Positions 26,201 through 34,707 are shown, numbered from the stretch's first letter. The stretch: 41,443 nucleotides of DNA from Eubacterium sp. (GCA_023663915.1 JAMPGN010000009.1:1-41443), one strand, 5' to 3'. Translations and numbers: made by a program. The notes: generated by a model from the sequence alone, not told the origin.

Positions 26201-27178
26201 CTACAATTCAAATATACTCTCAAGAAAGAGCTGTTTTTCCCTCTCCTGAGCAAACAATTTCTCAATCTTCTCCATATTTCTTCCGGGTATCCATGCCTTC
26301 CCGCTGTTATAATAAAAATTAACGATCTTCCAGAACTTCTCAGGATACGCAAATCGGTAATATAACTGTTTGTAATCCCTGTCTGTCAGACTTCTCTCTT
26401 TATTATAACTCTCGAGCAGCATATCACCAAGTGTCTGCGACCAATTATTTTTTTCCAAAAGTTTGCGCAGGAATAAATACAAATCCCTCACCGGATAGTC
26501 CCTTACGCACTTTTCAAAATTGAGCAAAACACTGCCGGAACCTGTCTGCATAATATTATGATACTGATAATCACCATGACACACAATAGGAAATTCGTAG
26601 GAATCTTCCTCAAAGGCATAATAACGCAATTCCTCGGTAATTTGCAAGGCATTATTCATGAAATAATCATAATGTTTCATTAAATATATTTCAAAATCGG
26701 TTTTCTGGCTCTTCTCACGCAGAAATTTCCTGACTTTCTTTAATTCCCGATTATGCTTTTCATATTCTTTCTCAACCCGGTAAACCGGCTGTTCACGCAA
26801 TCGATCGCACTCCGACAGGTCAGAAACGCTGTGAAGCTTCGCCAGCGTAGACACTGCCTGCCGACATTCTTCCATATCCCTATGGTTACACTCCCTGCCA
26901 TTGCAGTATGTTTTGACAATATACGCAGTCCTGTCCTGATCGTATACGATCAACTCGTTTTCTTTTGTCCGCAGGATAGATTCTACCTGCACAATGCCGC
27001 TTTCATTAATATGCTTTAACAGAAAATCCTGAAATTCCACTTTGTCGGCAGGTCCGCAATATTCCTTTAAGATAAACAATCCCTGGTTCGAGTCGCACAG
27101 AATCGCGCCCCTTCCCTTCCATGTCCGGTTTACCTCTATCTCATATTGCTCCAATAAGCTGACTGATCTGTCATTCAC
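26201..27178 (-). CDS. CotS-family protein (APH/choline-kinase fold), spore-coat related
   Basis: The 325-residue protein resembles the CotS/YutH spore-coat family, which has the aminoglycoside-phosphotransferase fold. The catalytic-loop motif HGDYQYHN is at 201-208 (D203, N208). Where an active kinase has a DFD/DFG Mg-binding aspartate, the sequence is N220-F221-E222, so activity may be reduced or altered. The ATG at 27178 is preceded by GGGAGG. A sigma-E-like promoter stands at 27209-27237. With the PEGA lipoprotein and mazG directly downstream it forms a likely three-gene unit. Vegetative phosphotransferase activity is the alternative. Confidence 0.8.
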   Translation of the reverse strand: MNDRSVSLLEQYEIEVNRTWKGRGAILCDSNQGLFILKEYCGPADKVEFQDFLLKHINESGIVQVESILRTKENELIVYDQDRTAYIVKTYCNGRECNHRDMEECRQAVSTLAKLHSVSDLSECDRLREQPVYRVEKEYEKHNRELKKVRKFLREKSQKTDFEIYLMKHYDYFMNNALQITEELRYYAFEEDSYEFPIVCHGDYQYHNIMQTGSGSVLLNFEKCVRDYPVRDLYLFLRKLLEKNNWSQTLGDMLLESYNKERSLTDRDYKQLYYRFAYPEKFWKIVNFYYNSGKAWIPGRNMEKIEKLFAQEREKQLFLESIFEL

Positions 27179-27208
27179 ACGAATACCTCCCGCTTTGTCG
27201 TCTATCCT

Positions 27209-27237
27209 ATCTTATGTGAAGCGGTTGGAAAGTATGA
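27209..27237 (-). promoter_or_regulatory. Sigma-E-like promoter of the CotS-like gene
   Basis: On the minus strand TCATACT (plus 27231-27237) matches six of seven -35 positions of sigma-E (KMATATT). After 14 bases CATAAGAT (plus 27209-27216) matches six of eight -10 positions; CATAAGATA also fits the sigma-K -10 pattern CATANNNTA. Position is 31 bases before the start codon. Confidence 0.55.
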
Positions 27238-27258
27238 AAAAAACATAACATCTTAAAT

Positions 27259-28599
27259 TTATTTGCGGTTCTGTATCTTTTTTTCACATATCCGCAGTAA
27301 TTCTTCGCGTGTATTGCGCTCTGGCTCCTCCAATACAAGCTCCAAAAGCTCATGTAAAAGCTCCCCGATCTCCCTGCCCGGCGCCATTCCGAGCGCAATC
27401 AGATCACTACCCGTTATAGCCATATCCTTAAGGCTTAAACATTCCCGTCTCTTACAGATGCCGTCGTATATTTCTTTTAAAAGCGCAAGCTTCTGAAGTT
27501 TCTCTTCCCTCATATAATCACTCTGTGCCAGAACATCCGCCCGTCGTACCGCAAAAAGCATAGGAAAAATATCTTCCCCTATCCGGTTGACTGCACGCCT
27601 TACACCGCTCTCGGTAAGTTCAATCTCCTGATCGTGGTAACGCACAATCTTTATCACTTTATCCATGGTGTCATTGTCAAATTTCAGACGGCGCAGAATG
27701 TCCCCGGTAATCTTCTCTCCTACGGCGGCGTGCCCTTTGTTATGGGTGATGCCTTCTTCGTCTATCATCAACGTCTGCGGTTTGCCAATATCATGAAAAA
27801 GCATTCCGAGCCGCAGAACCTTATCCGGCTCAATCTCCTGCATGGAATGCAGAATGTGTTCCCCCACGCTGTAACAATGGTGCGGATTGTTCTGCGCCGT
27901 CCTCATACAGAGATCGAACTCCGGCATAATCTGCGCCGTAATCCCCGTCTCGTAAGCAGTTCGCAGATAATCCGGATGCGGCGAGACAGCCAGTTTGACG
28001 AGTTCCATCTGAATCCGCTCTGCACTGATAAGTTTCAAATTTGACGCTAATTGTCGGATCGCATCCTGCGTCCCTTCCTCAATACAGTATCCCAGCTGTG
28101 CCGAAAACCTGACCGCACGCAGCATACGAAGCGCATCTTCTGTGAAACGCTCCTGCGCGTTGCCGACACAGCGGATCACGCCCTGCCGTATGTCCTTCAT
28201 ACCGCCGAAAATGTCTACCAGCCCGTCCTGTTCATTGTACGCCATGGAGTTAATCGTAAAGTCCCGGCGTTTTAAATCCTCTTCCAGACACGCCGTAAAA
28301 GTAACTTCTTTCGGATGCCTGCCGTCCTCGTAGTCACCATCTATGCGATATGTAGTCACCTCAAAGCCTTCCCTGTCCAGCATAACCGTCACCGTGCCGT
28401 GTTTGATACCAGTATCGATCGTCCTTGGGAAAAGTCCTTTTATCTGTTTAGGTTTCGCAGATGTCGTAATATCCCAGTCGTTAGGCGCTCTTCTCATCAC
28501 GCAATCCCGCACACAACCGCCCACCGCATATGCCTCAAATCCTGCTGCAGCCAGAGTATTAATAATTTTATTCACTTTATCCGGTAACTGTATCTGCAT
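27259..28599 (-). CDS. cca: CCA-adding tRNA nucleotidyltransferase
   Basis: The 446-residue class II nucleotidyltransferase adds or repairs the 3' CCA of tRNAs. The N-terminal head has GGCVRD at 27-32 and the metal-binding DWD (D41, D43), then RRDFTINSMAY and the tRNA-binding region EDALRMLRAVRF. An HD domain is present (LFHDIGKP around 268-275), as in the longer bacterial enzymes. The need for this enzyme agrees with the tRNA-Pro gene at 33559, which does not encode CCA. The ATG at 28599 has AAGGAG at 6 bases. Confidence 0.94.
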   Translation of the reverse strand: MQIQLPDKVNKIINTLAAAGFEAYAVGGCVRDCVMRRAPNDWDITTSAKPKQIKGLFPRTIDTGIKHGTVTVMLDREGFEVTTYRIDGDYEDGRHPKEVTFTACLEEDLKRRDFTINSMAYNEQDGLVDIFGGMKDIRQGVIRCVGNAQERFTEDALRMLRAVRFSAQLGYCIEEGTQDAIRQLASNLKLISAERIQMELVKLAVSPHPDYLRTAYETGITAQIMPEFDLCMRTAQNNPHHCYSVGEHILHSMQEIEPDKVLRLGMLFHDIGKPQTLMIDEEGITHNKGHAAVGEKITGDILRRLKFDNDTMDKVIKIVRYHDQEIELTESGVRRAVNRIGEDIFPMLFAVRRADVLAQSDYMREEKLQKLALLKEIYDGICKRRECLSLKDMAITGSDLIALGMAPGREIGELLHELLELVLEEPERNTREELLRICEKKIQNRK

Positions 28600-28635
28600 G
28601 TGAACTCCTTCTATTCATGAATGTTGTTCTATTTT

Positions 28636-28665
28636 TCTATAGACTCCACAAATATTTTATCACAA
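28636..28665 (-). promoter_or_regulatory. Sigma-A promoter of cca
   Basis: On the minus strand TTGTGA (plus 28660-28665), an 18-base spacer and TATAGA (plus 28636-28641) lie about 37 bases before the start codon. Confidence 0.4.
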
Positions 28666-28720
28666 TATTTATTATAAAATGGATGATTTTCTGCAATTTC
28701 CTATAGCATAAAAAACAGAA

Positions 28721-28756
28721 GTTGCACTAAGATACTGATCGGCAGCTTAGTGCAAC
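28721..28756 (-). terminator. Rho-independent terminator after the small acidic-protein gene
   Basis: Perfect 11-bp arms GTTGCACTAAG and CTTAGTGCAAC (28721-28731, 28746-28756) enclose 14 bases. On the minus strand the stem is followed by TTCTGTTTTTT. It lies 40 bases past the stop at 28797. Confidence 0.65.
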
Positions 28757-28796
28757 ATTTGAAATTACTTCATATGGTGTGAAACTTGTCCGTTTC

Positions 28797-29036
28797 TTAC
28801 CCGATACTCGGTCCTTTAAAAATATGATTGACATCTTCGAGGTGAACATCCGGCTTCTCCTCATCTGTCGCCAGTGAACTGACTAACTTGTCCAACTCAC
28901 TCTGCGACATGACACCCCGGTTTCTCTCGATAAATTCTTTTTTTTCGTCGTCCGACATATCTACAAAATGATCCATCGCCTCACGGTTCGTCGTGAGCGC
29001 TAACCCTAAATTCAACGGCAATTCATTATAATCCAT
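28797..29036 (-). CDS. Small conserved acidic protein, function unknown
   Basis: The 79-residue protein (start MDYNELPLNLGLALTTNREA) is charged, helical and without cysteines, signal peptide or membrane segment. It carries the segment MSDDEKKEFIERNRGVMSQSELDKLVSSL, reminiscent of small conserved proteins of Lachnospiraceae with no assigned role; I do not recognise a named domain. I start it at the ATG at 29036, where AGGAAGG lies about 10 bases upstream; the frame also runs to 29063. The binding site lies next to one arm of an inverted repeat (29052-29096). It has its own terminator and appears monocistronic. Confidence 0.65.
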   Translation of the reverse strand: MDYNELPLNLGLALTTNREAMDHFVDMSDDEKKEFIERNRGVMSQSELDKLVSSLATDEEKPDVHLEDVNHIFKGPSIG

Positions 29037-29051
29037 CCTATGTCCATCCTT

Positions 29052-29096
29052 CCTGTACATCACTGTGCTTTACGTTTCCTTTTTAGCATGTACAGG
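29052..29096 (-). promoter_or_regulatory. Inverted repeat beside the ribosome-binding site of the 28797-29036 gene
   Basis: CCTGTACAT (29052-29060) and ATGTACAGG (29088-29096) are perfect 9-bp arms 27 bases apart. In the mRNA the proximal arm abuts AGGAAGG, so a stem could affect translation; a protein operator is the alternative. Confidence 0.35.
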
Positions 29097-29103
29097 ATAT
29101 CTG

Positions 29104-29138
29104 AAAAATATACATGGCCAAACAGACAGCCATATATA
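29104..29138 (-). terminator. Rho-independent terminator of the GH127-GH3 operon
   Basis: On the minus strand TATATATGGC and GCCATGTATA (plus 29129-29138 and 29109-29118) pair over 10 bp with one G-T, with a 10-base loop and TTTTT after the stem. It starts 20 bases past the GH3 stop. Confidence 0.75.
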
Positions 29139-29158
29139 CAAAAGAATTTTGATTGACT

Positions 29159-31393
29159 CTAGGATAATGTAGCAATACCTTTTAACCGAATATCATCACA
29201 GGATGCACCGACCAGAATCTCATAGTCTCCGGCATCCGCGATAAATTCATGCAGATGCACATCAAAATATGCAAAATCTTCCTGTTTCAAAGTCAGGCTT
29301 ACTTTTTTGGATTTACCCGGCGCAAGTTCTATCTTGGTAAATGTCTTAAGCTCTTTGTCCGGGCGGTCTGTCTTGGACGCAATCGGAGCCACATAAACCT
29401 GAACAATCTCCGAACCAGTTCGTCTGCCTATATTCTTAACCGTAAAAGTCAGCTTGACATCCCTGCCTTTCTCTGTCTTCAACGTCAATCCACCGTACTC
29501 AAAATCTGTATAGGACAAACCATGTCCGAAGCAGAAAGCAGGAGCAATATGCTGCCTGTCAAAATAACGATAGCCTACATACAAGCCTTCTTCCAATTTA
29601 ATCTTATCCCATACGCCAAACTGCTTATTCTTAGCGGTGGCGCAGTCTTCATATTTCTTCGGAAATGTCTCCGCAAGTTTGCCAGAAGGATTCACATCGC
29701 CAAAAATAATCTCCGCAAAGGCATTTCCAGTTTCCATACCCGCATAATAACTCCAAAGAATCGTCTTTGCCTTATTTCTCCAGGGCATTTCCACCGGAGA
29801 ACCGCCGATCAGCGTGACAATCAAGTCTTTTCTTACATCTAAGAGCGCATCAATCAGCATATCTTGCTCATAAGGAAGTTTCATGTCACTACGGTCAAAA
29901 CCTTCACTGTCAATATCATGGTTCAGACCGCCCACGAAGATAACCGCATCGGCATCTTTTGCCGCCTCAATCGCCTGCGTAAAGAGCGCCTTGTTTTTCT
30001 CACGAATCTCAACCTTCTCTCGCTCTAACTGCGCCAGACGCTCCTCCTCACCCTTACGGCGCATCTCGTTCATATTCGCTTCATCGCGCACCGGCTTTCC
30101 AATATCCGTATTTTTTAAATCGTCCAGACTGTCCGCCTGCCAGTTGTGGTCAAAAGTCTTTGGCTTATTCGGCACATGGTAGCCTTTCAGATATTGAACC
30201 TGTGTATTGCCGCCAAGATATGTCTTGAGTCCCATCAGTGGACAAATTTCATACAATGCCTTGATCTCCGCGCTTCCGCCGCCATCCGAATGAACCTTCG
30301 CCGCGTTCTGCCCGATCACTACTAACTTCTTGATCTTGCCTGCGTTAAGCGGCAGTGTGTGATCGTCATTCTTCAATAAAATCATGGACTCCTCTGCGGT
30401 GCGCAGAGCCATCTTTCTATGATCCGGCGCATTGTAGGCACCGGCTTTCCGCTCTTCCTTCTGCTTACCGATCATCTTAAGGCGGAACATCATACGCAGA
30501 ATATTACAGACTTTGGCATTGACCGCTTCTTCGGATATCTCGCCACTGCGGATCGCCTCTTTCAACGGATTGGCAAGTTTGTACTCATCAAAATCAGCAT
30601 ACACCGACATCTCTATATCCAGAGAACATTCCGCCGCCTCCTTTGTCCTATGCACACCGCCCCAATCACTGATCACGGTTCCGTCAAATCCCCACTCGCC
30701 GCGCAGAATCAGATCCAGCAGGTTCTTGTTCTCGCAACAGAACTCACCGTTAATCTTGTTGTACGCGCCCATGATCGAGTAGGCATGTCCCTCCTGCACT
30801 GCCGCTTTAAACGCCGGAAAATAGATTTCATACAATGTCCTGATGTCAATCTCTTCATCGATCATCAGACGATCCGTCTCCTGACCATTCGCTGCGAAAT
30901 GCTTTACACATGCAGCAACATCATTCTCCTGAACGCCCTTGACAAACGGCACTACCAAAGCCGCCGTAAGTTTCGGGTCCTCGCTCATATACTCAAAGTT
31001 TCTCCCGCATAACGGGCTTCTCTTAATATTGATGCCCGGAGCTAAAATAACATCCTTGCCGCGTCCTCTCGCCTCAGCCCCAAGAACATGCCCTATTTCA
31101 TAAGCCCTGCAAGGATTCCATGTGGATGCTACCGCACTGTTACTCGGCAGATAAGAGACATTGTCATCATTGTTTCCTGCCGGAATCCATCTGTCGCGCA
31201 TAAACTCCGCTCTCACGCCCATCGGTCCATCGGAAGTCATCACTCCCGGAATCCCCAGACGCTCCACCCCGCCAGATTGAAAAAGAGATGCTCCGTGAAT
31301 CATGGATATCTTCTCATCCAACGTCATTTTATTAAGAAGTTTCTCAATCTCTTTTTCCATTTTCCTATCGTTTTTCTTTGCGTCTACCTTCAT
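29159..31393 (-). CDS. Glycoside hydrolase family 3 beta-glycosidase
   Basis: The roughly 744-residue enzyme has the GH3 barrel (nucleophile in VISDWGG, D243), the KHFAANGQE motif (about K164/H165), the second alpha/beta domain, and a C-terminal fibronectin-III-like domain (about 660-735). A charged insert (KGEEERLAQLEREKVEIREKNK, about 450-470 by position) interrupts the second domain. There is no signal peptide, so the enzyme is intracellular. Family specificities include beta-glucoside, beta-xyloside and alpha-L-arabinofuranoside. Two ATGs lie at 31399 and 31393; only the second has usual spacing from AAAGGG. It follows the GH127 gene on the same strand by about 40 bases. Confidence 0.9.
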   Translation of the reverse strand: MKVDAKKNDRKMEKEIEKLLNKMTLDEKISMIHGASLFQSGGVERLGIPGVMTSDGPMGVRAEFMRDRWIPAGNNDDNVSYLPSNSAVASTWNPCRAYEIGHVLGAEARGRGKDVILAPGINIKRSPLCGRNFEYMSEDPKLTAALVVPFVKGVQENDVAACVKHFAANGQETDRLMIDEEIDIRTLYEIYFPAFKAAVQEGHAYSIMGAYNKINGEFCCENKNLLDLILRGEWGFDGTVISDWGGVHRTKEAAECSLDIEMSVYADFDEYKLANPLKEAIRSGEISEEAVNAKVCNILRMMFRLKMIGKQKEERKAGAYNAPDHRKMALRTAEESMILLKNDDHTLPLNAGKIKKLVVIGQNAAKVHSDGGGSAEIKALYEICPLMGLKTYLGGNTQVQYLKGYHVPNKPKTFDHNWQADSLDDLKNTDIGKPVRDEANMNEMRRKGEEERLAQLEREKVEIREKNKALFTQAIEAAKDADAVIFVGGLNHDIDSEGFDRSDMKLPYEQDMLIDALLDVRKDLIVTLIGGSPVEMPWRNKAKTILWSYYAGMETGNAFAEIIFGDVNPSGKLAETFPKKYEDCATAKNKQFGVWDKIKLEEGLYVGYRYFDRQHIAPAFCFGHGLSYTDFEYGGLTLKTEKGRDVKLTFTVKNIGRRTGSEIVQVYVAPIASKTDRPDKELKTFTKIELAPGKSKKVSLTLKQEDFAYFDVHLHEFIADAGDYEILVGASCDDIRLKGIATLS

Positions 31394-31436
31394 AACCATA
31401 ACCCTTTCCGATATTCCATTCGTCCATTTACCGCCG

Positions 31437-33368
31437 TTATCTCTTCTCCGGAATCCACACCCGCATCTGGTTTAATCCCCGGTTGCCCCATGTATAATAA
31501 GGAACAAGCGTGATTGTACATTTCTTTTCCTCAGGCGCGTCATAGCTGTAAAGATTGGCACTGGCACTCTCCCTGTATCCTTCTGCATACAACTCCTGTA
31601 TTCCGTATAATTTATCCGGAAGATACTCGCTGACCGTAACTTTGCCGTCCTTTTTCAAGGAAAGGGAAAGCACATCGTTCTCGTTATCAATGCCTTCCGC
31701 ACAGTAAATCAACGGTCCGCGCTCTACTGCCGCTTTGCCTGTATTCGCGGATACTCTGCTGGTCGTATAAATCTTGCGGACAGGCATGTCAAATTCTATG
31801 CTCAACACGTCTTTCGCCTTATAATCTCCATGAATATGCGCATATCCATCCTTAAGTGTATACTCCACAGACTTTCCGTTTACTGAAGCTGTAAATTCCC
31901 CGCTCCATGCCGGAATACGGATCGCCAGCGGCACTGCCATTGTCTCCCCTTCGGGTTCAAAATGATATTCAATCCTATTGTCATACGGATATGCGGTCTG
32001 CAATGTAATCTTGCCGCCAAATGTATCGCTTAAATCAAGCGTTCCCCCTATAAACAAATTGGAGAAAAGTTTACCCGGAAGCACATGCCACGCATACTCG
32101 GACAAAGAAGTCAATAGTCTTGCCACGTTAGGCGGGCAGCAGGCGCAGGCAAACCATTTCGGTCTGACAGGCAGCGCATGTTTATGTGTCTGCGCTTCGC
32201 CGGAAATTCCCGGTAAAGCCTCCAATGGATTCACATAGAAAAACCGGGTTCCGTCTAGCTGCATACCTGCCAACACACAGTTGTACAGGGCACGCTCCAT
32301 CACATCTGCATACTTGCTTTCCCTGTCCAGATACAACATTTTGTTGGAGAAAAAGATCAGACCAATCGCCGCACACGTCTCCGCATACGCCGTATCGTTC
32401 GGCAGATGATAATCCTTCGTAAACGCTTCGCCCTCATAGGCAGAACCGATCGCACCCGTCACATACATTCTGCACTGTGTAATATTATTCCAAAGCGTCT
32501 TGCACGCCTCGGCAAGACTCGCATCACCCGTCTCCATAGCGGCATCTGCCATGCCGGTATAAAGGTAGACCGCCCTGACTGCATGTCCCACCGCTTTATT
32601 CTGCATTCTCACTGGTGCGGCATTCTGGGCATACTCTTTATTCTCCGCATCATTACCCCATATAGTCCACTTATTTCTTTGTTTTTCCTGTCTAAAGTAA
32701 TCGCTGTTGACACCCCGCACATTGATAAAATGAAGCGCAAGCTCCTTATATTTCTCCTCTTTTGTGCAACGGTACAATCTCATGAGCGCAAGTTCAATCT
32801 CAGGATGCCCCGGATATCCTTCCGCGCCTTCCTCGATAAAATGTTTGTAAATATAATCCGCCATGCCGCACATGATCTCTAAAAGCCTTGACTTTCCAGT
32901 ACACTCCGCATAGGCAACCGCCGCCTCAATCATATGTCCCGCACAGTATAACTCATGCGCCTCATTGAGGTTCATCCATCTCCTATCCGGTTCTTTTACC
33001 GTAAAATAAGTATTTAAGTATCCGTCTTCCTGTTGTGCCTGTCCGATCAGTTCTATGATCTCATCGCATCTGCGTTCAAGTTCCGCGTCTGGATTCTGCG
33101 CCAGCGAATATGCCGCTCCCTCTAACCATTTCGCCACGTCGCTGTCCTGAAAAACCATGCCGTAAAACTCGCCGTCACATTTGCCTATGCGCAATTTTTC
33201 TGCCGCCATGCGGAAATTCTCGATACAATGACTTTTTTCTGCCCCCTCGATACGGTCGTTTAACGCATTCTCCTGATAAGGAAGCACCACTTCCTTCACT
33301 AGTTTCTCATATCTACCCCAAAAACCGTCCGTTACTTCAAATTTCTTGACCAATTTCAGATCGCCCAT
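31437..33368 (-). CDS. GH127 beta-L-arabinofuranosidase
   Basis: The 643-residue protein matches GH127 (DUF1680), of which HypBA1 of Bifidobacterium longum is the characterised beta-L-arabinofuranosidase. The zinc/nucleophile cluster is conserved: E330 and C332 in AETC, and C410/C411 in FACACCPPN, with nearly the same spacing as E338/C340 and C417/C418 of HypBA1; C410 is the predicted nucleophile. No signal peptide is seen. The ATG at 33368 has GGAGG at 8 bases. With the GH3 gene it forms an operon for releasing arabinose from plant glycans or hydroxyproline-linked arabinosides. Substrate within the family is inferred. Confidence 0.9.
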   Translation of the reverse strand: MGDLKLVKKFEVTDGFWGRYEKLVKEVVLPYQENALNDRIEGAEKSHCIENFRMAAEKLRIGKCDGEFYGMVFQDSDVAKWLEGAAYSLAQNPDAELERRCDEIIELIGQAQQEDGYLNTYFTVKEPDRRWMNLNEAHELYCAGHMIEAAVAYAECTGKSRLLEIMCGMADYIYKHFIEEGAEGYPGHPEIELALMRLYRCTKEEKYKELALHFINVRGVNSDYFRQEKQRNKWTIWGNDAENKEYAQNAAPVRMQNKAVGHAVRAVYLYTGMADAAMETGDASLAEACKTLWNNITQCRMYVTGAIGSAYEGEAFTKDYHLPNDTAYAETCAAIGLIFFSNKMLYLDRESKYADVMERALYNCVLAGMQLDGTRFFYVNPLEALPGISGEAQTHKHALPVRPKWFACACCPPNVARLLTSLSEYAWHVLPGKLFSNLFIGGTLDLSDTFGGKITLQTAYPYDNRIEYHFEPEGETMAVPLAIRIPAWSGEFTASVNGKSVEYTLKDGYAHIHGDYKAKDVLSIEFDMPVRKIYTTSRVSANTGKAAVERGPLIYCAEGIDNENDVLSLSLKKDGKVTVSEYLPDKLYGIQELYAEGYRESASANLYSYDAPEEKKCTITLVPYYTWGNRGLNQMRVWIPEKR

Positions 33369-33398
33369 TCGCTATACCTCCATGCCTTGTATATAGTT

Positions 33399-33432
33399 TA
33401 TGCTATGTATTATAGTCTCATTATATAGCATA
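33399..33432 (-). promoter_or_regulatory. Inverted repeat in the GH127 promoter region
   Basis: TATGCTAT (33399-33406) and ATAGCATA (33425-33432) are perfect 8-bp arms around an 18-base core containing ATAATGAGA and TATAAT on the minus strand. They lie about 30-65 bases before the GH127 gene and could be an operator for a sugar-responsive regulator; none is encoded nearby. Confidence 0.4.
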
Positions 33433-33511
33433 TAAAATGGATATTTGTCTAGAATATTTGTATTATTTTCCTTCTTAAAAATTTCACATAAAAATTTCTT
33501 AATGAGAATCA

Positions 33512-33541
33512 TTGACAACTGCCTATGAAATGTTGTATTAT
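33512..33541 (+). promoter_or_regulatory. Sigma-A promoter of tRNA-Pro
   Basis: TTGACA at 33512-33517, an 18-base spacer and TATTAT at 33536-33541 lie 18 bases before the tRNA. Confidence 0.65.
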
Positions 33542-33558
33542 CGTAATGTTGACAGAAT

Positions 33559-33632
33559 CGAAGCGTGGCTCAGTTTGGTAGAGCGCTGCGTTCGGGACGC
33601 AGAGGTCGCAGGTTCAAATCCTGTCGCTTCGA
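33559..33632 (+). tRNA. tRNA-Pro (anticodon CGG)
   Basis: A 74-base cloverleaf folds: acceptor stem CGAAGCG/CGCTTCG, D-stem GCTC/GAGC, anticodon stem CTGCG/CGCAG with loop TTCGGGA (anticodon CGG at 33593-33595, reads CCG), and T-stem GCAGG/CCTGT with loop TTCAAAT. The 3' CCA is not encoded. It has its own promoter and a strong terminator directly after, so it is a single-gene transcript. Confidence 0.97.
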
Positions 33633-33636
33633 CGAC

Positions 33637-33667
33637 AAACCGGAGACAGAATTGTCTCCGGTTTTTT
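33637..33667 (+). terminator. Rho-independent terminator of tRNA-Pro
   Basis: Perfect 12-bp arms AAACCGGAGACA and TGTCTCCGGTTT (33637-33648, 33653-33664) with a 4-base loop lead into a run of six T (33662-33667). It may also stop minus-strand transcription from trxA, whose stop codon is at 33669. Confidence 0.88.
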
Positions 33668-33668
33668 A

Positions 33669-33986
33669 TTACATGACTTTCTTGATCTCTTCTTCTAATT
33701 CTTCCTTCGGCACAGCCCCAACGATCGTCGCCGCCGCCTCGCCTTTTACAAAAATCTTCATAGTTGGAATCGACATCACACGATACTTCCTTGCAAGTCC
33801 GTCTTCCTCATCAATATTGCACTTCCCTACTTTGAGTCTGCCGTCATACTCCTCTGCAAATTGTGCGATGACGGGCGCCATCATTTTGCACGGTCCGCAC
33901 CAGTCCGCATAGAAATCCACAAGCACCGGTGTGTCGGCTTCAAGTACCTCTTTGTCAAAATTTGCTGTTGTAAATTTGTGTTCCAT
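33669..33986 (-). CDS. trxA: Thioredoxin
   Basis: The 105-residue protein-disulfide reductant has the active site WCGPC (C30, C33) and the cis-proline loop SIPT, in a single thioredoxin fold of normal length. I start it at the ATG at 33986, which has AAGGAG 7 bases upstream; the frame extends to 34007 without a binding site. It follows trmB by 82 bases on the same strand; no clear terminator or promoter is seen between them. Confidence 0.95.
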   Translation of the reverse strand: MEHKFTTANFDKEVLEADTPVLVDFYADWCGPCKMMAPVIAQFAEEYDGRLKVGKCNIDEEDGLARKYRVMSIPTMKIFVKGEAAATIVGAVPKEELEEEIKKVM

Positions 33987-34068
33987 AGTGTCTCCTTTTC
34001 TGCGCACGCTTTTGGAATTGCGGATTTATGCCCGGTGCGCTCAGACACAGAACCGCATGAAAATACTT

Positions 34069-34707
34069 TTATCTTGAAATAATGTATTTGTAGATCGGAT
34101 TGCCTATCGAAGAAAATCTCTCCTCATACTCTGTCATGACATTGCCGCGCATCATTTCTTCATCATGATGCAGATCCTCCGTCATCTGGTCCAAATGCCA
34201 CCCGGCAGGTTCAAGCTCTTCCAGTGCAAACTGAAATAGATCATGGTTGTCCGTCTTAAATTCAATCACTCCGTCTTTGACTAGTATTTCATCATAACGA
34301 TGCAAAAATTCACGCGACGGCAATCTTCTCTTCGCATGCCTGTCCTTCGGCCACGGGTCGGAAAAATTCAGATAAATTCTGTCCACTTCCTCATGTTCAA
34401 AAACTTCCGTGATTTCCTCAGCTTCCATGCGGATAAAATATAAATTCGGTAATGGGTCGCTTTCCATCTTCTGAATCCCTCTCAGAAGCACGCTGGAATA
34501 TTTCTCGATCCCTATATAATTAATCTCAGGGTTTATCCGCGCAAGATCCATGATGAATCTTCCTTTTCCCATGCCGATTTCGATACGGATTGGGTGGTCG
34601 TTGTCGAAAAGCTCTTTCCAATTCCCTTTATATTGGCCCGGTTCGTGGACTACATACTCGCTCTCAGCAATCATTTCTCTTGAACCGGTTATGTTTCGCA
34701 GTCTCAT
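34069..34707 (-). CDS. trmB: tRNA (guanine-N7-)-methyltransferase TrmB
   Basis: The 212-residue SAM-dependent enzyme makes m7G46 in the tRNA variable loop. The SAM-binding motif EIGMGKGRF is at about 43-51, then GIEKYSS, the family signature FSDPWPKDRHAKRRL and FKTDNHDLF. Length is normal. The ATG at 34707 follows AAGGA. A TTGACA promoter starts inside the end of the upstream gene. Confidence 0.95.
   Translation of the reverse strand: MRLRNITGSREMIAESEYVVHEPGQYKGNWKELFDNDHPIRIEIGMGKGRFIMDLARINPEINYIGIEKYSSVLLRGIQKMESDPLPNLYFIRMEAEEITEVFEHEEVDRIYLNFSDPWPKDRHAKRRLPSREFLHRYDEILVKDGVIEFKTDNHDLFQFALEELEPAGWHLDQMTEDLHHDEEMMRGNVMTEYEERFSSIGNPIYKYIISR

Noticed and set aside
27634..28044. 136-codon plus-strand frame opposite cca
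   Set aside because: It is a shadow of the strongly recognisable CCA-adding enzyme, with no start context.
30419..31012. 197-codon plus-strand frame, and another of 197 codons at 29249-29842, opposite the GH3 gene
   Set aside because: Both are fully contained in the GH3 coding region on the other strand and show no domain resemblance.
33637..33667. Possible T-box or riboswitch near tRNA-Pro
   Set aside because: The hairpin directly follows the tRNA and is a plain terminator; no leader-like structure precedes a gene here.
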